From contig JACKMP010000004.1 of NCBI GenBank assembly GCA_024235315.1, positions 62,001 to 126,000 on the forward strand: a DNA stretch of 64,000 bases, given 5' to 3'. The notes under the pieces were generated by a model. The model made no database searches and was not told the DNA's origin. It saw nothing but the letters and a program-made list of their open reading frames with translations. Origin of the DNA: Chromatiaceae bacterium. GTDB taxonomy: Bacteria > Pseudomonadota > Gammaproteobacteria > Chromatiales > Chromatiaceae. Below, in pieces: positions 25,486 to 34,299 of this stretch (the first letter of the stretch is position 1; each line of letters begins with the position of its first letter). The translations under genes and the position numbers were made by a program.

Positions 25486-26316
25486 ATGGTGTATGTCGGT
25501 CGGAAAAATCGTCTGCGGGTGGTGAAGACAGTGGCCTTCGGTGTGTACCTGGACGGTGGCGCGTCCGGCGAGATCCTGTTGCCCAAGCGCGACGTGCCCG
25601 ACGGTTGCAAGGCGGGCGACTGGTTGCACGTGTTCGTCTACAACGATTCCGACGACCGCCTGATCGCGACCCGCGAGACACCGGCCGCGATGGTCGGTGA
25701 ATGCGCCTACCTCAAGGTCAGGCAGCAGAACGATGTCGGGACTTTTCTCGACTGGGGGCTGAGCAAGGACCTGCTGGTGCCGTTCAATGAACAGGCATGG
25801 CCGATGCATCAGGGGCGCTCCTATGTGGTCTGTGTCTATCTCGACACGGACACGAACCGCATTGCCGCCTCGACAAAATACAACCGGCATCTGAGCGAGG
25901 ACGGCCGTGGGTTTGCGCCGGGTGACGAAGTGAAGCTGATGATCGCCGCAACCACGGAGCTGGGCTTCAAGGCGGTGATCAATAACTCGCACCTTGGCCT
26001 GATTTTCAAAGCCGATGTGTTCCAGCCGCTCAAGTTCGGTCAGCGGCTGCGTGGCTACATCAAGGCGATCCGTGATGATGGCAAGATCGATCTGACGCTG
26101 CAGCCACCCTCTGCCGAAGTGGTCGACCAGCTCGAGGGCGCGATTCTCGACTATCTGCACCACCATGACGGTGTCTCGCCGATCACCGACAAGAGCCCGC
26201 CGGACCTGATCTACAAGACCTTCAAGGCCAGCAAGGCGAACTACAAACGCGCCCTGGGACGTCTGTACAAGAAACGCCGGATCTCGATCGAGAAGTACCG
26301 GATCGTATTGGCCTGA
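25486..26316 (+). CDS. CvfB-like S1-domain RNA-binding protein
   Basis: A 276-residue protein with tandem S1-type folds and a C-terminal winged-helix-like tail, as in CvfB/YitL. S1 signatures include FGVYLDGGASGEILLPK (about 18-34), GTFLDWGLSKDLLVP and GLIFKADVFQPLKFGQRLRGYIKAIRDDGKIDLTLQ. The C-terminal ISIEKYRIVLA ending is standard. Such proteins bind RNA and affect regulation of virulence or stress in other bacteria; the role here is unknown. The start is ATG 25486, with a GGGA-rich stretch upstream, directly following the membrane-protein gene. Confidence 0.85.
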   Translation: MVYVGRKNRLRVVKTVAFGVYLDGGASGEILLPKRDVPDGCKAGDWLHVFVYNDSDDRLIATRETPAAMVGECAYLKVRQQNDVGTFLDWGLSKDLLVPFNEQAWPMHQGRSYVVCVYLDTDTNRIAASTKYNRHLSEDGRGFAPGDEVKLMIAATTELGFKAVINNSHLGLIFKADVFQPLKFGQRLRGYIKAIRDDGKIDLTLQPPSAEVVDQLEGAILDYLHHHDGVSPITDKSPPDLIYKTFKASKANYKRALGRLYKKRRISIEKYRIVLA

Positions 26317-26427
26317 CAGACACGGCCTTTCCCCCGGGGTGTGATTTCTCGCGCAAAGCGAATGGAAGATTTCCCCGTTTCGCCCGGTCTAATGGCAGAT
26401 GACCGGAATATTGGGTGGACAAGACGT

Positions 26428-27561
26428 ATGAACAGGTCGGTGGTTGTTGGCGCCATGCTGCTGGCGTTGCTGGGGGTGGTACTGTGGTGGTGGCCGGGAC
26501 AAACCGGACCCAAGACGGTGCCGGCACCCGCTGTCGCGGCCGTAGCGGCAGATGGCAAATCGCATCTGGCCACCTTTGCCGGCGGTTGCTTCTGGTGCGT
26601 GGAGGCCGACTTCGAAAAGGTACCCGGCGTACTGGAAGCCGTCTCGGGCTACACCGGCGGCAGCTTGGAGAATCCGACCTATGAACAGGTCTCGGGTGGC
26701 GGCAGCGGTCACCTGGAGAGCGTGCAGGTACGTTTTGACCCCGCACGGATCAGCTACGATGATCTGCTGCAGGCCTTCTGGCGCATGATCGACCCCACCG
26801 ACGGCACCGGACAGTTCGTCGATCGTGGGCATCAATACAGCACAGCGGTCTTCTACCACGATGAAGACCAGAAGCAACGCGCGCTGGCCTCCCGGCAGGC
26901 GCTGGCCGACAGCGGGCGCTACACCAGTGAGGTCGTCACGGCGATCGAGCCGGTCGGCGTGTTCTATCCGGCCGAGGACTATCATCAGGATTACGCGGCA
27001 AGGAACCCGCTGCGCTACAAGTTCTACCGTTACAACTCCGGGCGTGATCGCTATCTGCAACGCACCTGGGGCGAGGAGATTCACATGGACCATGCGAAAG
27101 ACACCACTGCCGTCGATGCCGGCGAATTCAGCAAGCCATCCGAACAGGAGTTGAGCGAGCGTCTCAGCCCACTGCAGTACCGGGTGACCCAGAAGGAAGG
27201 CACCGAGCCACCGTTCGACAATGCCTACTGGAACAACAAAGAGCCCGGCATCTATGTCGATGTGGTCAGCGGCGAACCCCTGTTCTCGTCCACTGACAAG
27301 TTCGATTCGGGTACCGGCTGGCCGAGTTTCACGCGCCCGCTCGACAGCGCGATGGTCGTCGAGCACACGGACTACAAACTGATACTGCCTCGCACCGAGG
27401 TGCGCAGTCGTCACGCGGATTCGCACCTGGGCCATGTATTCGACGACGGCCCTGCACCGACCGGTCAGCGTTACTGCATCAACTCGGCAGCCCTGCGTTT
27501 CGTGCCAAAGGACAGACTCGAGCAGGAAGGCCTTGCACAATACCTCGGGTTGTTCGAGTGA
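26428..27561 (+). CDS. msrAB: MsrA-MsrB fusion, peptide methionine sulfoxide reductase
   Basis: A 377-residue fusion that repairs oxidised methionine in proteins: the MsrA half reduces the S-sulfoxide and the MsrB half the R-sulfoxide. Residues 1-22 form a membrane anchor or uncleaved signal, so the enzyme is probably periplasmic. MsrA has GCFWC with the catalytic Cys54, and MsrB has the catalytic Cys350 in RYCINSAAL. The start is ATG 26428. The paired CxxC zinc motifs of some MsrB proteins are not evident. The fusion with an anchor matches the periplasmic form known in other gammaproteobacteria. Confidence 0.93.
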   Translation: MNRSVVVGAMLLALLGVVLWWWPGQTGPKTVPAPAVAAVAADGKSHLATFAGGCFWCVEADFEKVPGVLEAVSGYTGGSLENPTYEQVSGGGSGHLESVQVRFDPARISYDDLLQAFWRMIDPTDGTGQFVDRGHQYSTAVFYHDEDQKQRALASRQALADSGRYTSEVVTAIEPVGVFYPAEDYHQDYAARNPLRYKFYRYNSGRDRYLQRTWGEEIHMDHAKDTTAVDAGEFSKPSEQELSERLSPLQYRVTQKEGTEPPFDNAYWNNKEPGIYVDVVSGEPLFSSTDKFDSGTGWPSFTRPLDSAMVVEHTDYKLILPRTEVRSRHADSHLGHVFDDGPAPTGQRYCINSAALRFVPKDRLEQEGLAQYLGLFE

Positions 27562-27595
27562 CGCGGGACCACGGGATTGCCAGCCGGCTGTCGCG

Positions 27596-28027
27596 GTGTT
27601 GATCGTTGAATACCGACATCGTGTCGCCGTGTCGGCCCTGTTTGCGGCAGCATGGGTGGCGGTCAATGCGGCGGCAGACCCGCTGCCTGCCAATCCGGCG
27701 CCGTTGAACCAGCTCAACAACCAGAGCGCGCAGGCACTGCGCCAGATGCAGCAGCCCAAGTCCCTGTATCCACCAGGCGCATTGCAGCCGCCATCCCCAG
27801 CACAGGCGACGGTGCGGCAGGGGCTCGATCTTCAGCAGCAAACTGAGCAGCGGTTGTTGCAGGAGCGTCAGCGGCAGGAGTTTATCTGGCGCAACCGAAA
27901 ACCGGCCGCCATACCCGGGCCCGGAATCCGGCCGGGACTGGATGCAATGAATCAGCAGTGGCAGTTCCAGTTGCAGCAGCAGCGGCAGCTGGACCTGTTC
28001 CGGATGCAACAGGGCTGGCCGCGATGA
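27596..28027 (+). CDS. small Gln-rich exported protein of unknown function
   Basis: A protein of about 143 residues with a signal-like N terminus (SALFAAAWVAVNAAADPL, probable cleavage after AAA). The mature part is rich in Gln, Pro and Leu, with repeated RQ pairs and a QQQ-containing tail. I do not recognise it. The start is uncertain: GTG at 27596 is the best candidate, with the next codon a TTG. The stop overlaps the ATG of the O-methyltransferase gene as ATGA, so the two are coupled. Confidence 0.55.
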   Translation: MLIVEYRHRVAVSALFAAAWVAVNAAADPLPANPAPLNQLNNQSAQALRQMQQPKSLYPPGALQPPSPAQATVRQGLDLQQQTEQRLLQERQRQEFIWRNRKPAAIPGPGIRPGLDAMNQQWQFQLQQQRQLDLFRMQQGWPR

Positions 28028-28686
28028 GCAACAAGAGTCTCGGTCTGGCGCCACAGGTCTACGACTACCTGTTGCACAACTCGCTGCGTGAGCCGGAGGT
28101 GGCACGGCGCCTGCGCGAAGAAACGGCGGGGTTGCCGCTGTCGCGAATGCAGATCGCGCCTGAACAGGGGCAGTACATGGCCCTGCTGGCACGCCTGATC
28201 GGCGCGCGGCAGGTCATCGAGATCGGTGTGTTCACCGGCTACAGCGCGCTGTGCGTGGCACAGGCACTGCCGCAGGACGGGCGTCTGCTGGCCTGTGACA
28301 TCAGCGAGGAGTGGACGGATATCGCGCGCCGCTACTGGGCAGAGGCCGGCGTCGCCAGGCGCATCGAACTGGTGCTGGCACCTGCCATGGATACGCTGCA
28401 GGCGCGACTGGCCGCCGGCGAAGCCGGATGCTATGACATGGCGTTCATCGATGCCGACAAGACCGCCTATACCGACTACTACGAGGCCTGCCTGCGGCTG
28501 CTGCGCCCGGGCGGACTGATCCTGGTCGACAACGTGCTGTGGTCAGGGCGGGTTGCCGACCAGGGTGACCAGGATGCCGACACCCTCGCGCTGCGGGCAT
28601 TCAACAAACGCCTGCTGGATGACGAACGCATCGACCTGTCGATGCTGCCGGTGGCCGACGGTCTGACCCTGGCGCGCAAACGCTGA
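28024..28686 (+). CDS. class I SAM-dependent O-methyltransferase (CCoAOMT-like family)
   Basis: A 220-residue O-methyltransferase. The SAM-binding motif VIEIGVFTGYSALCVA (about 64-79), the metal-site region FIDADKTAYTDYYE (about 141-154) and the LILVDNVLWSG strand (about 165-175) are all present. Members transfer methyl groups to catechol-type hydroxyls, using a divalent cation bound by the Asp residues. The physiological substrate is unknown in this branch of bacterial proteins. The start is ATG 28024. It follows and overlaps the Gln-rich exported gene. Confidence 0.9.
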   Translation: MSNKSLGLAPQVYDYLLHNSLREPEVARRLREETAGLPLSRMQIAPEQGQYMALLARLIGARQVIEIGVFTGYSALCVAQALPQDGRLLACDISEEWTDIARRYWAEAGVARRIELVLAPAMDTLQARLAAGEAGCYDMAFIDADKTAYTDYYEACLRLLRPGGLILVDNVLWSGRVADQGDQDADTLALRAFNKRLLDDERIDLSMLPVADGLTLARKR

Positions 28687-28713
28687 TCGACGGCCAGCCC
28701 GGGCAACCGTGGC

Positions 28714-30840
28714 TTACCAGCCCGCCCGGACCAGGCGTATTTCATGATCGGCGACCAGCGGCGGCAGGGCGTCGCGCAACACCTGCCAGTCTGCCCCGGC
28801 ACCGAAATCCTGCAGCACGCCCTCGATCAATGCGTATTTCCTCTTCGCGATCAGGCGCTCGGGTGCAACCGGCTGGCCGGCATCAATCAGCTTGAGCAGC
28901 TGGGCCACGGTCTCGGCCAGCGTCTGGCCACGCCGACTGGCGATGGCATCGAGGTCCAGGCCCTGCTGACACAGTTGCCAGGTGTCGCGCAGCGCCGGGG
29001 CCAACGCCCCTCCCCGCTCACCGCTGGCGACGCAGTATTCGGCGATCGCATTGAGGAAGTCATCCCCGTACTTGTCGAGCTTGTGCTGCCCGACACCGCT
29101 GATCGCCAGCAGGTCCTGTTCGGACAGCGGCTTGTCGCGCGCCATCTGCACCAGGGTCGCATCACCGAACACGATGTACGGTGGCTTGCCTTCGGCATCG
29201 GCCAGTGCCTTGCGCAGTCGGCGCAACTCGTCGAACAGCGTCTCGTCATAGGGTCCGTTCGCGTCCGCCCTGGGCCGTTTCGTCTTGCTGCCGACTTCCT
29301 TGATGCGTGGTTTGGCCAGGTCCAGCCGCAGCTCGCCCTTGAGCAGCGGACGTGCTGTCGGCGTCAATGTGAGCACCGAGTAATTGGCGATGTCCTGCTC
29401 CAGGTAGCCGTGGTGGATCAGCTGGCGGATGATCGATGTCCACTCCTGCTCACTCTTGTCGCTGCCGATGCCATAGGTCGACAGCCGGTCGTGGCGCAGG
29501 CTGCGGATGCGCTCGGTATCGGCACCGCGCAGCACGTCGATGACGTGTTTGATGCCGAAGCGCTGCTCCACGCGGTAGACGCATGAAAGGGCCTTTTGCG
29601 CATCCACGGTGGCGTCGAACCTGGCCGGTGGATCGGTGCATACATCACAATTGCCGCAGTCTTTTGCGAGCGTCTCACCGAAGTATCCGAGCAGCACGCG
29701 GCGGCGGCAGGTGACCGCCTCCGCCAACGCCACCATCGCGTTGAGCTTGTGTATCTCGACACGCTGCTGCTGAGGGTTCTGGTTGCCGTCGATCAGGCGG
29801 CGCGCGGTGACCACGTCCTGCGCACCGTACAGCAGCAGGGCCTCGGACGGCAGGCCATCGCGCCCGGCGCGGCCGGTCTCCTGGTAGTAGCCCTCGATGT
29901 GCTTGGGCAGGTCGAAATGGACCACGAAGCGTACGTTGGGTTTGTCGATACCCATCCCGAATGCGACCGTGGCGACCACGACCTGCAATTCGTCGCGCAG
30001 GAAATGTTCCTGCACCTGGTCGCGTTGTGCGGTCGGAAATCCGGCGTGGTAGGCGGCGGCACGGATTCCCTGAGCGCACAGTTTCGCAGCGACTTCTTCG
30101 ACCTTTTTGCGCGACAGCGCATAAACAATGCCGGCCTGGTCACGCCGCCCGTCGAGAAAGCGCAGCAACTGCTCGAACGGTTTGTGTTTCTCCAGCACCG
30201 TGTACCGGATATTGGGGCGGTCGAAACCGGTGATATGCCGTCTGGCGTGACCGAGCCGCAGGACACGGACGATGTCATCGCGTGTCTGCGCATCGGCGGT
30301 CGCCGTGAGAGCCACCAGCGGGACCCCTGGAAAACGCTCGCGCAGTGCGCCGAGTGCCGCGTATTCAGGACGGAAATCGTGCCCCCATTGCGACACACAG
30401 TGTGCCTCGTCGATCGCGAACAATGCGATATCGATGTCGGCCATACGATCGAGAAAGCCACCCGAGATCAACCGTTCCGGACTGATGTACAACAGGTCGA
30501 GCGCATGATCATGCAGCCGGCCGAGCACCTGGCGTGCGGCGTCGGATCCCTGGCTGGAATTATAGAAAGCCGCGGCCACGCCATTGGCGCACAGTGCATC
30601 GACCTGGTCCTTCATCAGCGAGATCAGCGGCGATACGACAATCCCGACCCCTGGCCGGTGCAGCGCCGGGATCTGGTAGCAAAGCGACTTGCCGCCACCG
30701 GTCGGCATCAGCACGAAGGCGTCGTCGCCACGGACCAGGTCTTCGATGACGGCCTGCTGCTGCGTACGGAAGCTGGAAAAACCGAACACCCGCTGCAGGG
30801 TCTGGTGAATCGAATCTGAGGTATCGGCTACGGCTCGCAT
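28714..30840 (-). CDS. recQ: ATP-dependent DNA helicase RecQ
   Basis: A 708-residue helicase in genome maintenance and recombination repair. Walker A TGGGKS, the DEAH-type box IDEAH followed by CVSQWGHDFR, and motif VI GRAGRDG are intact. The zinc region has the Cys set in CRRRVLLGYFGETLAKDCGNC, and an HRDC domain (about 510-590) follows the RQC domain. Beyond HRDC there is a further C-terminal extension of about 100 residues ending in RLVRAGW. The start is ATG 30840. The gene is convergent with the O-methyltransferase gene. Confidence 0.94.
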   Translation of the reverse strand: MRAVADTSDSIHQTLQRVFGFSSFRTQQQAVIEDLVRGDDAFVLMPTGGGKSLCYQIPALHRPGVGIVVSPLISLMKDQVDALCANGVAAAFYNSSQGSDAARQVLGRLHDHALDLLYISPERLISGGFLDRMADIDIALFAIDEAHCVSQWGHDFRPEYAALGALRERFPGVPLVALTATADAQTRDDIVRVLRLGHARRHITGFDRPNIRYTVLEKHKPFEQLLRFLDGRRDQAGIVYALSRKKVEEVAAKLCAQGIRAAAYHAGFPTAQRDQVQEHFLRDELQVVVATVAFGMGIDKPNVRFVVHFDLPKHIEGYYQETGRAGRDGLPSEALLLYGAQDVVTARRLIDGNQNPQQQRVEIHKLNAMVALAEAVTCRRRVLLGYFGETLAKDCGNCDVCTDPPARFDATVDAQKALSCVYRVEQRFGIKHVIDVLRGADTERIRSLRHDRLSTYGIGSDKSEQEWTSIIRQLIHHGYLEQDIANYSVLTLTPTARPLLKGELRLDLAKPRIKEVGSKTKRPRADANGPYDETLFDELRRLRKALADAEGKPPYIVFGDATLVQMARDKPLSEQDLLAISGVGQHKLDKYGDDFLNAIAEYCVASGERGGALAPALRDTWQLCQQGLDLDAIASRRGQTLAETVAQLLKLIDAGQPVAPERLIAKRKYALIEGVLQDFGAGADWQVLRDALPPLVADHEIRLVRAGW

Positions 30841-30946
30841 GGCCCGGCATTGTACCGGGCGCCACGGGACGCCGCTGTCGGATTGCGGTTGGTCGGATGG
30901 TTTAGTGGGCTATTCTGTTGATTGGGTCCGGCATATCCTGCTCCTT

Positions 30947-30978
30947 CTGCCCTCAGGAGAAGATCAGGATGAGGGCAG
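30947..30978 (+). promoter_or_regulatory. leader hairpin upstream of the DUF4124 gene
   Basis: CTGCCCTCA (30947-30955) pairs with TGAGGGCAG (30970-30978). Alternative pairings of CTCCT/AGGAG and ATCCTG/CAGGAT in the same stretch exclude this form. It lies about 95 bases upstream of the next start codon. No U-tract follows. A regulatory RNA fold is possible but unproven. Confidence 0.3.
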
Positions 30979-31071
30979 CGATACCCAGGGGCCGATGGCT
31001 GGACCGCCGAGAGGGCCCGGCTCCAGCAAAGGGTGCCCCCGGAGCGACGGCGACAAGGGAGAATTGCCAGC

Positions 31072-31617
31072 ATGCCATGCGTGAATTGCCGACTGTTTCT
31101 GCTGCTCGTGGTGACATCGCCTATCGCGATCGCGGATTCCGGGCTGCTGTATCGCTGGACCGACGGCGAGGGCCGTGCGCACTTTACCGATCACCCGCCA
31201 CCCGCCCACGCCGAAACCGCCGAGGCGCTGGCCGTCCCCAGTTACGCGGAACCGGCATTGGCACCAGCCGACGATCCCTATTCGATCATCAACCAGTCCA
31301 GACGCATGGAGGCGTCACGTAAAGACCTGGAACGTGAACGTAGAGAGCGCCGGGAACTCGACCGCGAATATGCGCTTCGGCAGCGTGAGCTGGCGGCCCG
31401 TGAGCAGGCGCTGCGTGACCCGCCCACCAGCAGTACACCTGTGTACGCCTATCCGCGCCCGGTCCATCCACATCCACCCGGCCGCCCCGGAGCACCATGG
31501 CAGGGTTACCGCCCATCCCCGCCGAGCCTGTGGCCGCCCGAACACCCGGCATACCAACCACCCCGCCCGCCAGCGGCGCGCCCGGCACCCTCTGGTCGCG
31601 TGCCCCCAAGACGCTGA
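31072..31617 (+). CDS. exported DUF4124-domain protein
   Basis: A 181-residue secreted or periplasmic protein. A signal sequence (residues 1-21, CRLFLLLVVTSPIAIA) is followed by a DUF4124-type segment, LLYRWTDGEGRAHFTDHPP, which is common in small gammaproteobacterial envelope proteins. A charged coiled-coil stretch (SRKDLERERRERRELDREYA) leads into a Pro-rich tail. No enzymatic motif is visible. The start is ATG 31072 with AAGGGA seven to twelve bases upstream. The gene stands alone. Confidence 0.75.
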   Translation: MPCVNCRLFLLLVVTSPIAIADSGLLYRWTDGEGRAHFTDHPPPAHAETAEALAVPSYAEPALAPADDPYSIINQSRRMEASRKDLERERRERRELDREYALRQRELAAREQALRDPPTSSTPVYAYPRPVHPHPPGRPGAPWQGYRPSPPSLWPPEHPAYQPPRPPAARPAPSGRVPPRR

Positions 31618-31740
31618 CAGGACAGCCGGGCGCGCCGCCGATACCCACGCTGAGTACGAATTCGTTGTCGTTGATCCGGATCGGGTCGGCGAACCGGCCC
31701 ACACGGCCTCAGGCACTGGCCGTTGTCAGCCAGCGGGCAT

Positions 31741-32517
31741 TCAGGTTGCCAGGCCCATTGCCTGGTGAATCTGCTGCACGACCTGGGGGCTGAGGCCGGT
31801 CAGTCGCGCGAACTGCTCCAGGTATTGTTTCTCGGCCACGGTGTCGATCTCGACTGCGAGCAACGACGCGGCGTAGACCTGCGCCGCGACCTGGGGGTTC
31901 GGGATATCTGCCGCGAGACCCTGCAGGTCGAGCGGTTTCTGCATCTCCCGGGCCAGCCATTGCCGGCTGTCCTCGTCGAGTTGGCCAGTCTCGAGAATCT
32001 TGCCGACAATCCGCTGCGACTCCTCGCGCGAGATTTCGCCATCGGACTTTGCAATATTGATCATGCCGCGGAGCACGAGTTCTGCGGTCGCCTGCGAGGA
32101 TTGCGGGGCCGGTGACACGCCCGTGTCTGTGGAAAACTGACCGGCAAACGCGGCGGCCGGGTTGCCGTTGCTGCCACCGCTGTTGGCGGCCAGCGATTTC
32201 ATCGCCACGCTGGCCAGCATCGCCAATGCGCCGCCACCCAGCGCGCCCTTTATCGAGTCCGAGCCGCCGCCGAGCAGCGAACCCAGGATTGCCCCCATAC
32301 CGCCGGCCGCGGCCGGATTCTGTGCGGCCTTTCCCAACCCGCCCTGCACCGCATCACGCAGGCTGCTGAGCAGATCGGCACCGCCGCCAGCACCCGATGC
32401 CTGGCTGCCGCCGCGCTGCAGACCCTCCAGCGCACTGCCCATCCGCTGGTTGCCGGAGGGTGCCATGGCGCTCTGTAGAAAAGAGCCGATCAGACCACCA
32501 AAATCTGGCATCGTCAT
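31741..32517 (-). CDS. DUF533/YebE-like inner-membrane protein with TerB-like fold
   Basis: A 258-residue protein. The N-terminal half is low-complexity, Gly- and Ala-rich, with a hydrophobic stretch (GALAMLASVAMKSLAA). The C-terminal half from about 145 has the YebE/TerB-like helical domain, with MINIAKSDGEISREESQRIV and LLAVEIDTVAEKQYLEQFA. In other gammaproteobacteria such proteins are envelope-stress-related; that is family knowledge and is not shown here. The start is ATG 32517 or the second ATG at 32511. Confidence 0.8.
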   Translation of the reverse strand: MTMPDFGGLIGSFLQSAMAPSGNQRMGSALEGLQRGGSQASGAGGGADLLSSLRDAVQGGLGKAAQNPAAAGGMGAILGSLLGGGSDSIKGALGGGALAMLASVAMKSLAANSGGSNGNPAAAFAGQFSTDTGVSPAPQSSQATAELVLRGMINIAKSDGEISREESQRIVGKILETGQLDEDSRQWLAREMQKPLDLQGLAADIPNPQVAAQVYAASLLAVEIDTVAEKQYLEQFARLTGLSPQVVQQIHQAMGLAT

Positions 32518-32606
32518 TCTCCTCGATTGTTAGGTGCATCCACCCGGCGATCCGGGCCGTAGCGCGGCAGTATTTCACGGATCCAGCGCTTCCGCCGGGG
32601 CGGTTC

Positions 32607-33152
32607 TCAATGTGCCGTGCGCAGTTCGGCAAGCAGCACCACAGCCAGCGTCAGCAGATACAGGGCAAATACGACGACCATCCATTGCGCCATCGTCAGC
32701 GACAGCCATTCCCATTGGATATCGTCGCAATAACCGGTCGGCAGAAATACTGCCGGCAACCATTCGTCGAGCCTGGCCCATGTTGGAAATTCCGCCACGA
32801 AGCTGCAACTCAGCGCCGGCGTGCGGTCGATCTGAATGCCGACATGCCGCAGTGCCAGTTGCAGCCCCCAACCGGCGCTGATCGCCCAGGCCAGGTAACC
32901 GGTCCAGCGTAGCATTGCACTGGCCGGGCGCAAAAAACCGAGGGTACCGGCCAGCATCAGGCCAAAGACCGCCACACGCTCGTAGATACACATGACACAG
33001 GGGTCGAGTCCCATGCCGTACTGAAAGCCCAGCGCGGCCAGTTCCAACGCAATGGCGCTCACGATCAACAGCAGCCAGGCCCATCTGCGTGCGAACCACG
33101 GTTGACTGCCCGATTGCCGCGGCGGCGCATGATCGGTGGGGTTACGGCTCAA
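32607..33152 (-). CDS. dsbB: disulfide bond formation protein DsbB
   Basis: A 181-residue quinone-linked membrane protein that re-oxidises DsbA. Four membrane segments are visible. The first periplasmic loop holds the CVMC redox pair (DPCVMCIYERV), and the second loop holds the pair formed by the Cys in LSCSFVAEF and the Cys in YCDDIQWEW. The start is TTG at 33152: an in-frame stop lies further upstream and no ATG exists before the first membrane segment. The TTG overlaps the stop codon of a 12-codon upstream ORF (33149-33187), which suggests translational coupling. The nearest gene upstream on this strand encodes a small membrane protein. Confidence 0.9.
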   Translation of the reverse strand: MSRNPTDHAPPRQSGSQPWFARRWAWLLLIVSAIALELAALGFQYGMGLDPCVMCIYERVAVFGLMLAGTLGFLRPASAMLRWTGYLAWAISAGWGLQLALRHVGIQIDRTPALSCSFVAEFPTWARLDEWLPAVFLPTGYCDDIQWEWLSLTMAQWMVVVFALYLLTLAVVLLAELRTAH

Positions 33153-33187
33153 CTTCGTCCGCCTGCTTCATCGATGGGCAATGGCAT
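33149..33187 (-). promoter_or_regulatory. 12-codon upstream ORF overlapping the dsbB start
   Basis: The ORF MPLPIDEAGGRS begins with ATG at 33187, has AAGGAG eight bases upstream and ends with TGA overlapping the TTG start of dsbB. It could couple ribosome entry to dsbB translation. It is too short to be a protein with an independent role. Confidence 0.5.
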
Positions 33188-33198
33188 ACCAGTAACTC

Positions 33199-33224
33199 CT
33201 TGATTATCGGTTTTAATAATCAAG
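33199..33224 (-). promoter_or_regulatory. hairpin next to the ribosome-binding site of the dsbB leader ORF
   Basis: CTTGATTAT and ATAATCAAG form a 9-bp stem with an 8-base loop. On the minus strand the last bases of the stem are the first bases of the AAGGAG site of the upstream ORF, so folding would partly hide that site. Confidence 0.45.
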
Positions 33225-33295
33225 CCATCCGGTTGCTGAAAAAGCCTGATGCCTATTCACGGCGCGGCATGCCGGGCCCTGGAGTCTCGGGTCGA

Positions 33296-33571
33296 TCAGT
33301 CCTTGAGTTCCGGTGCAAATACCCGCCTGATCAAGGCCATCTGGTCCTCCGGCAGGTCCCTGGGCTCGCTGACTTCCGCGGCCCCGGCAGCCGGGGTCTT
33401 GCCCTCCACCACCCGCATGCTTGCCTGCGGCGCGGCCGCGTGACTGACCGTGCCGGTTTCCTCGACCATGACGATGCGCAGGTACAGGCCGATGGCCAGG
33501 GCAAGCAGGAGCACTACCACCAGTTTGGAAAACCACGCACTGCCGGATGTCTGTTGCGTTGCCGTTGTCAT
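33296..33571 (-). CDS. small single-pass membrane protein of unknown function
   Basis: A 91-residue protein with one membrane helix (about 14-32, WFSKLVVVLLLALAIGLYL) and a short cytosolic N terminus. The remainder is Ala/Glu-rich and probably periplasmic, ending in LIRRVFAPELKD. I do not recognise a family. The start is ATG 33571. It is on the same strand as dsbB, 143 bases upstream of the dsbB start, so it might share a transcript with dsbB. Confidence 0.6.
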   Translation of the reverse strand: MTTATQQTSGSAWFSKLVVVLLLALAIGLYLRIVMVEETGTVSHAAAPQASMRVVEGKTPAAGAAEVSEPRDLPEDQMALIRRVFAPELKD

Positions 33572-33618
33572 AGGTAATCCTCGTAAAAACTTTCCGCGAT
33601 TGCTGCGGCGATTATGGC

Positions 33619-34299
33619 CTATCTGTCCGCGTCACTCACCAGGGTTTTGAAAATCCACGCCATGCGCCCCTCTTTGAACGGCGGCATCACAACCATGTAC
33701 CAGTCACCGCGCTGCCCGATGACCCGCACCGCGGAACCTTTCTCCATCTGTGCCACGATTTCGTGTTCCGTGCCCGGTCCCGCGCGCACGTTGATGCGGT
33801 CATTGTTGATCACGGCCGCCCAGCCGAACCAACTCTCATGCACGAGTTCGGGGTGTTTCTCGAAGAGGTTCATCGTCGGATCGCCATTGAGGCGCAACAG
33901 GATTTCACGCGCATCCTGGTGTCCCTGTCTGGCGGCGGCCAGATACCACTTCACCGCTTCGTCGAGATCGGCCTTGATCCCGTCGCCCGTGGTGTAGGCC
34001 AGGCCGACCGCGAACTGGGCGTCCGCATGTCCCTGCGCGGCTGCTTTCATCCACCAGTCGAGCGCCTGTCCGATGTCGACCGCCAGTCCGTTGCCGTTGG
34101 CATACAGCCAGCCGATGTTGTATTGCGCCTCGGCATAGCCGCGCTCGGCGAGTGGCTTCCAGCGACAGTAGGCTTCCGCATAGTTGCCGGCCTGCAACGA
34201 CTGCATACCGAGATCAAACTCCTGCGGCGTGCGGCCGGCGTCACATGCCCCGGCCATCACGCAGCCCAGCAGCACGACACCGATTCGTCGGGCCGTCAT
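33619..34299 (-). CDS. Sel1-repeat and SH3-domain protein, probable exported
   Basis: A 226-residue protein with a signal or lipoprotein-like N terminus (GVVLLGCVMAGAC). Sel1-like repeats follow (QAGNYAEAYCRWKPLAERGYAEAQYNIGWLY and relatives at about 30-145), then a bacterial SH3 domain (NDRINVRAGPGTEHEIVAQ, about 160-178). Sel1 repeats bind partner proteins and SH3 domains often bind peptidoglycan peptides, so it may assist cell-wall metabolism. The start is ATG 34299, overlapping the stop of the MTI-phosphorylase gene as ATGA. That makes it a probable member of the NagZ/HPRT/phosphorylase operon. Confidence 0.78.
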   Translation of the reverse strand: MTARRIGVVLLGCVMAGACDAGRTPQEFDLGMQSLQAGNYAEAYCRWKPLAERGYAEAQYNIGWLYANGNGLAVDIGQALDWWMKAAAQGHADAQFAVGLAYTTGDGIKADLDEAVKWYLAAARQGHQDAREILLRLNGDPTMNLFEKHPELVHESWFGWAAVINNDRINVRAGPGTEHEIVAQMEKGSAVRVIGQRGDWYMVVMPPFKEGRMAWIFKTLVSDADR

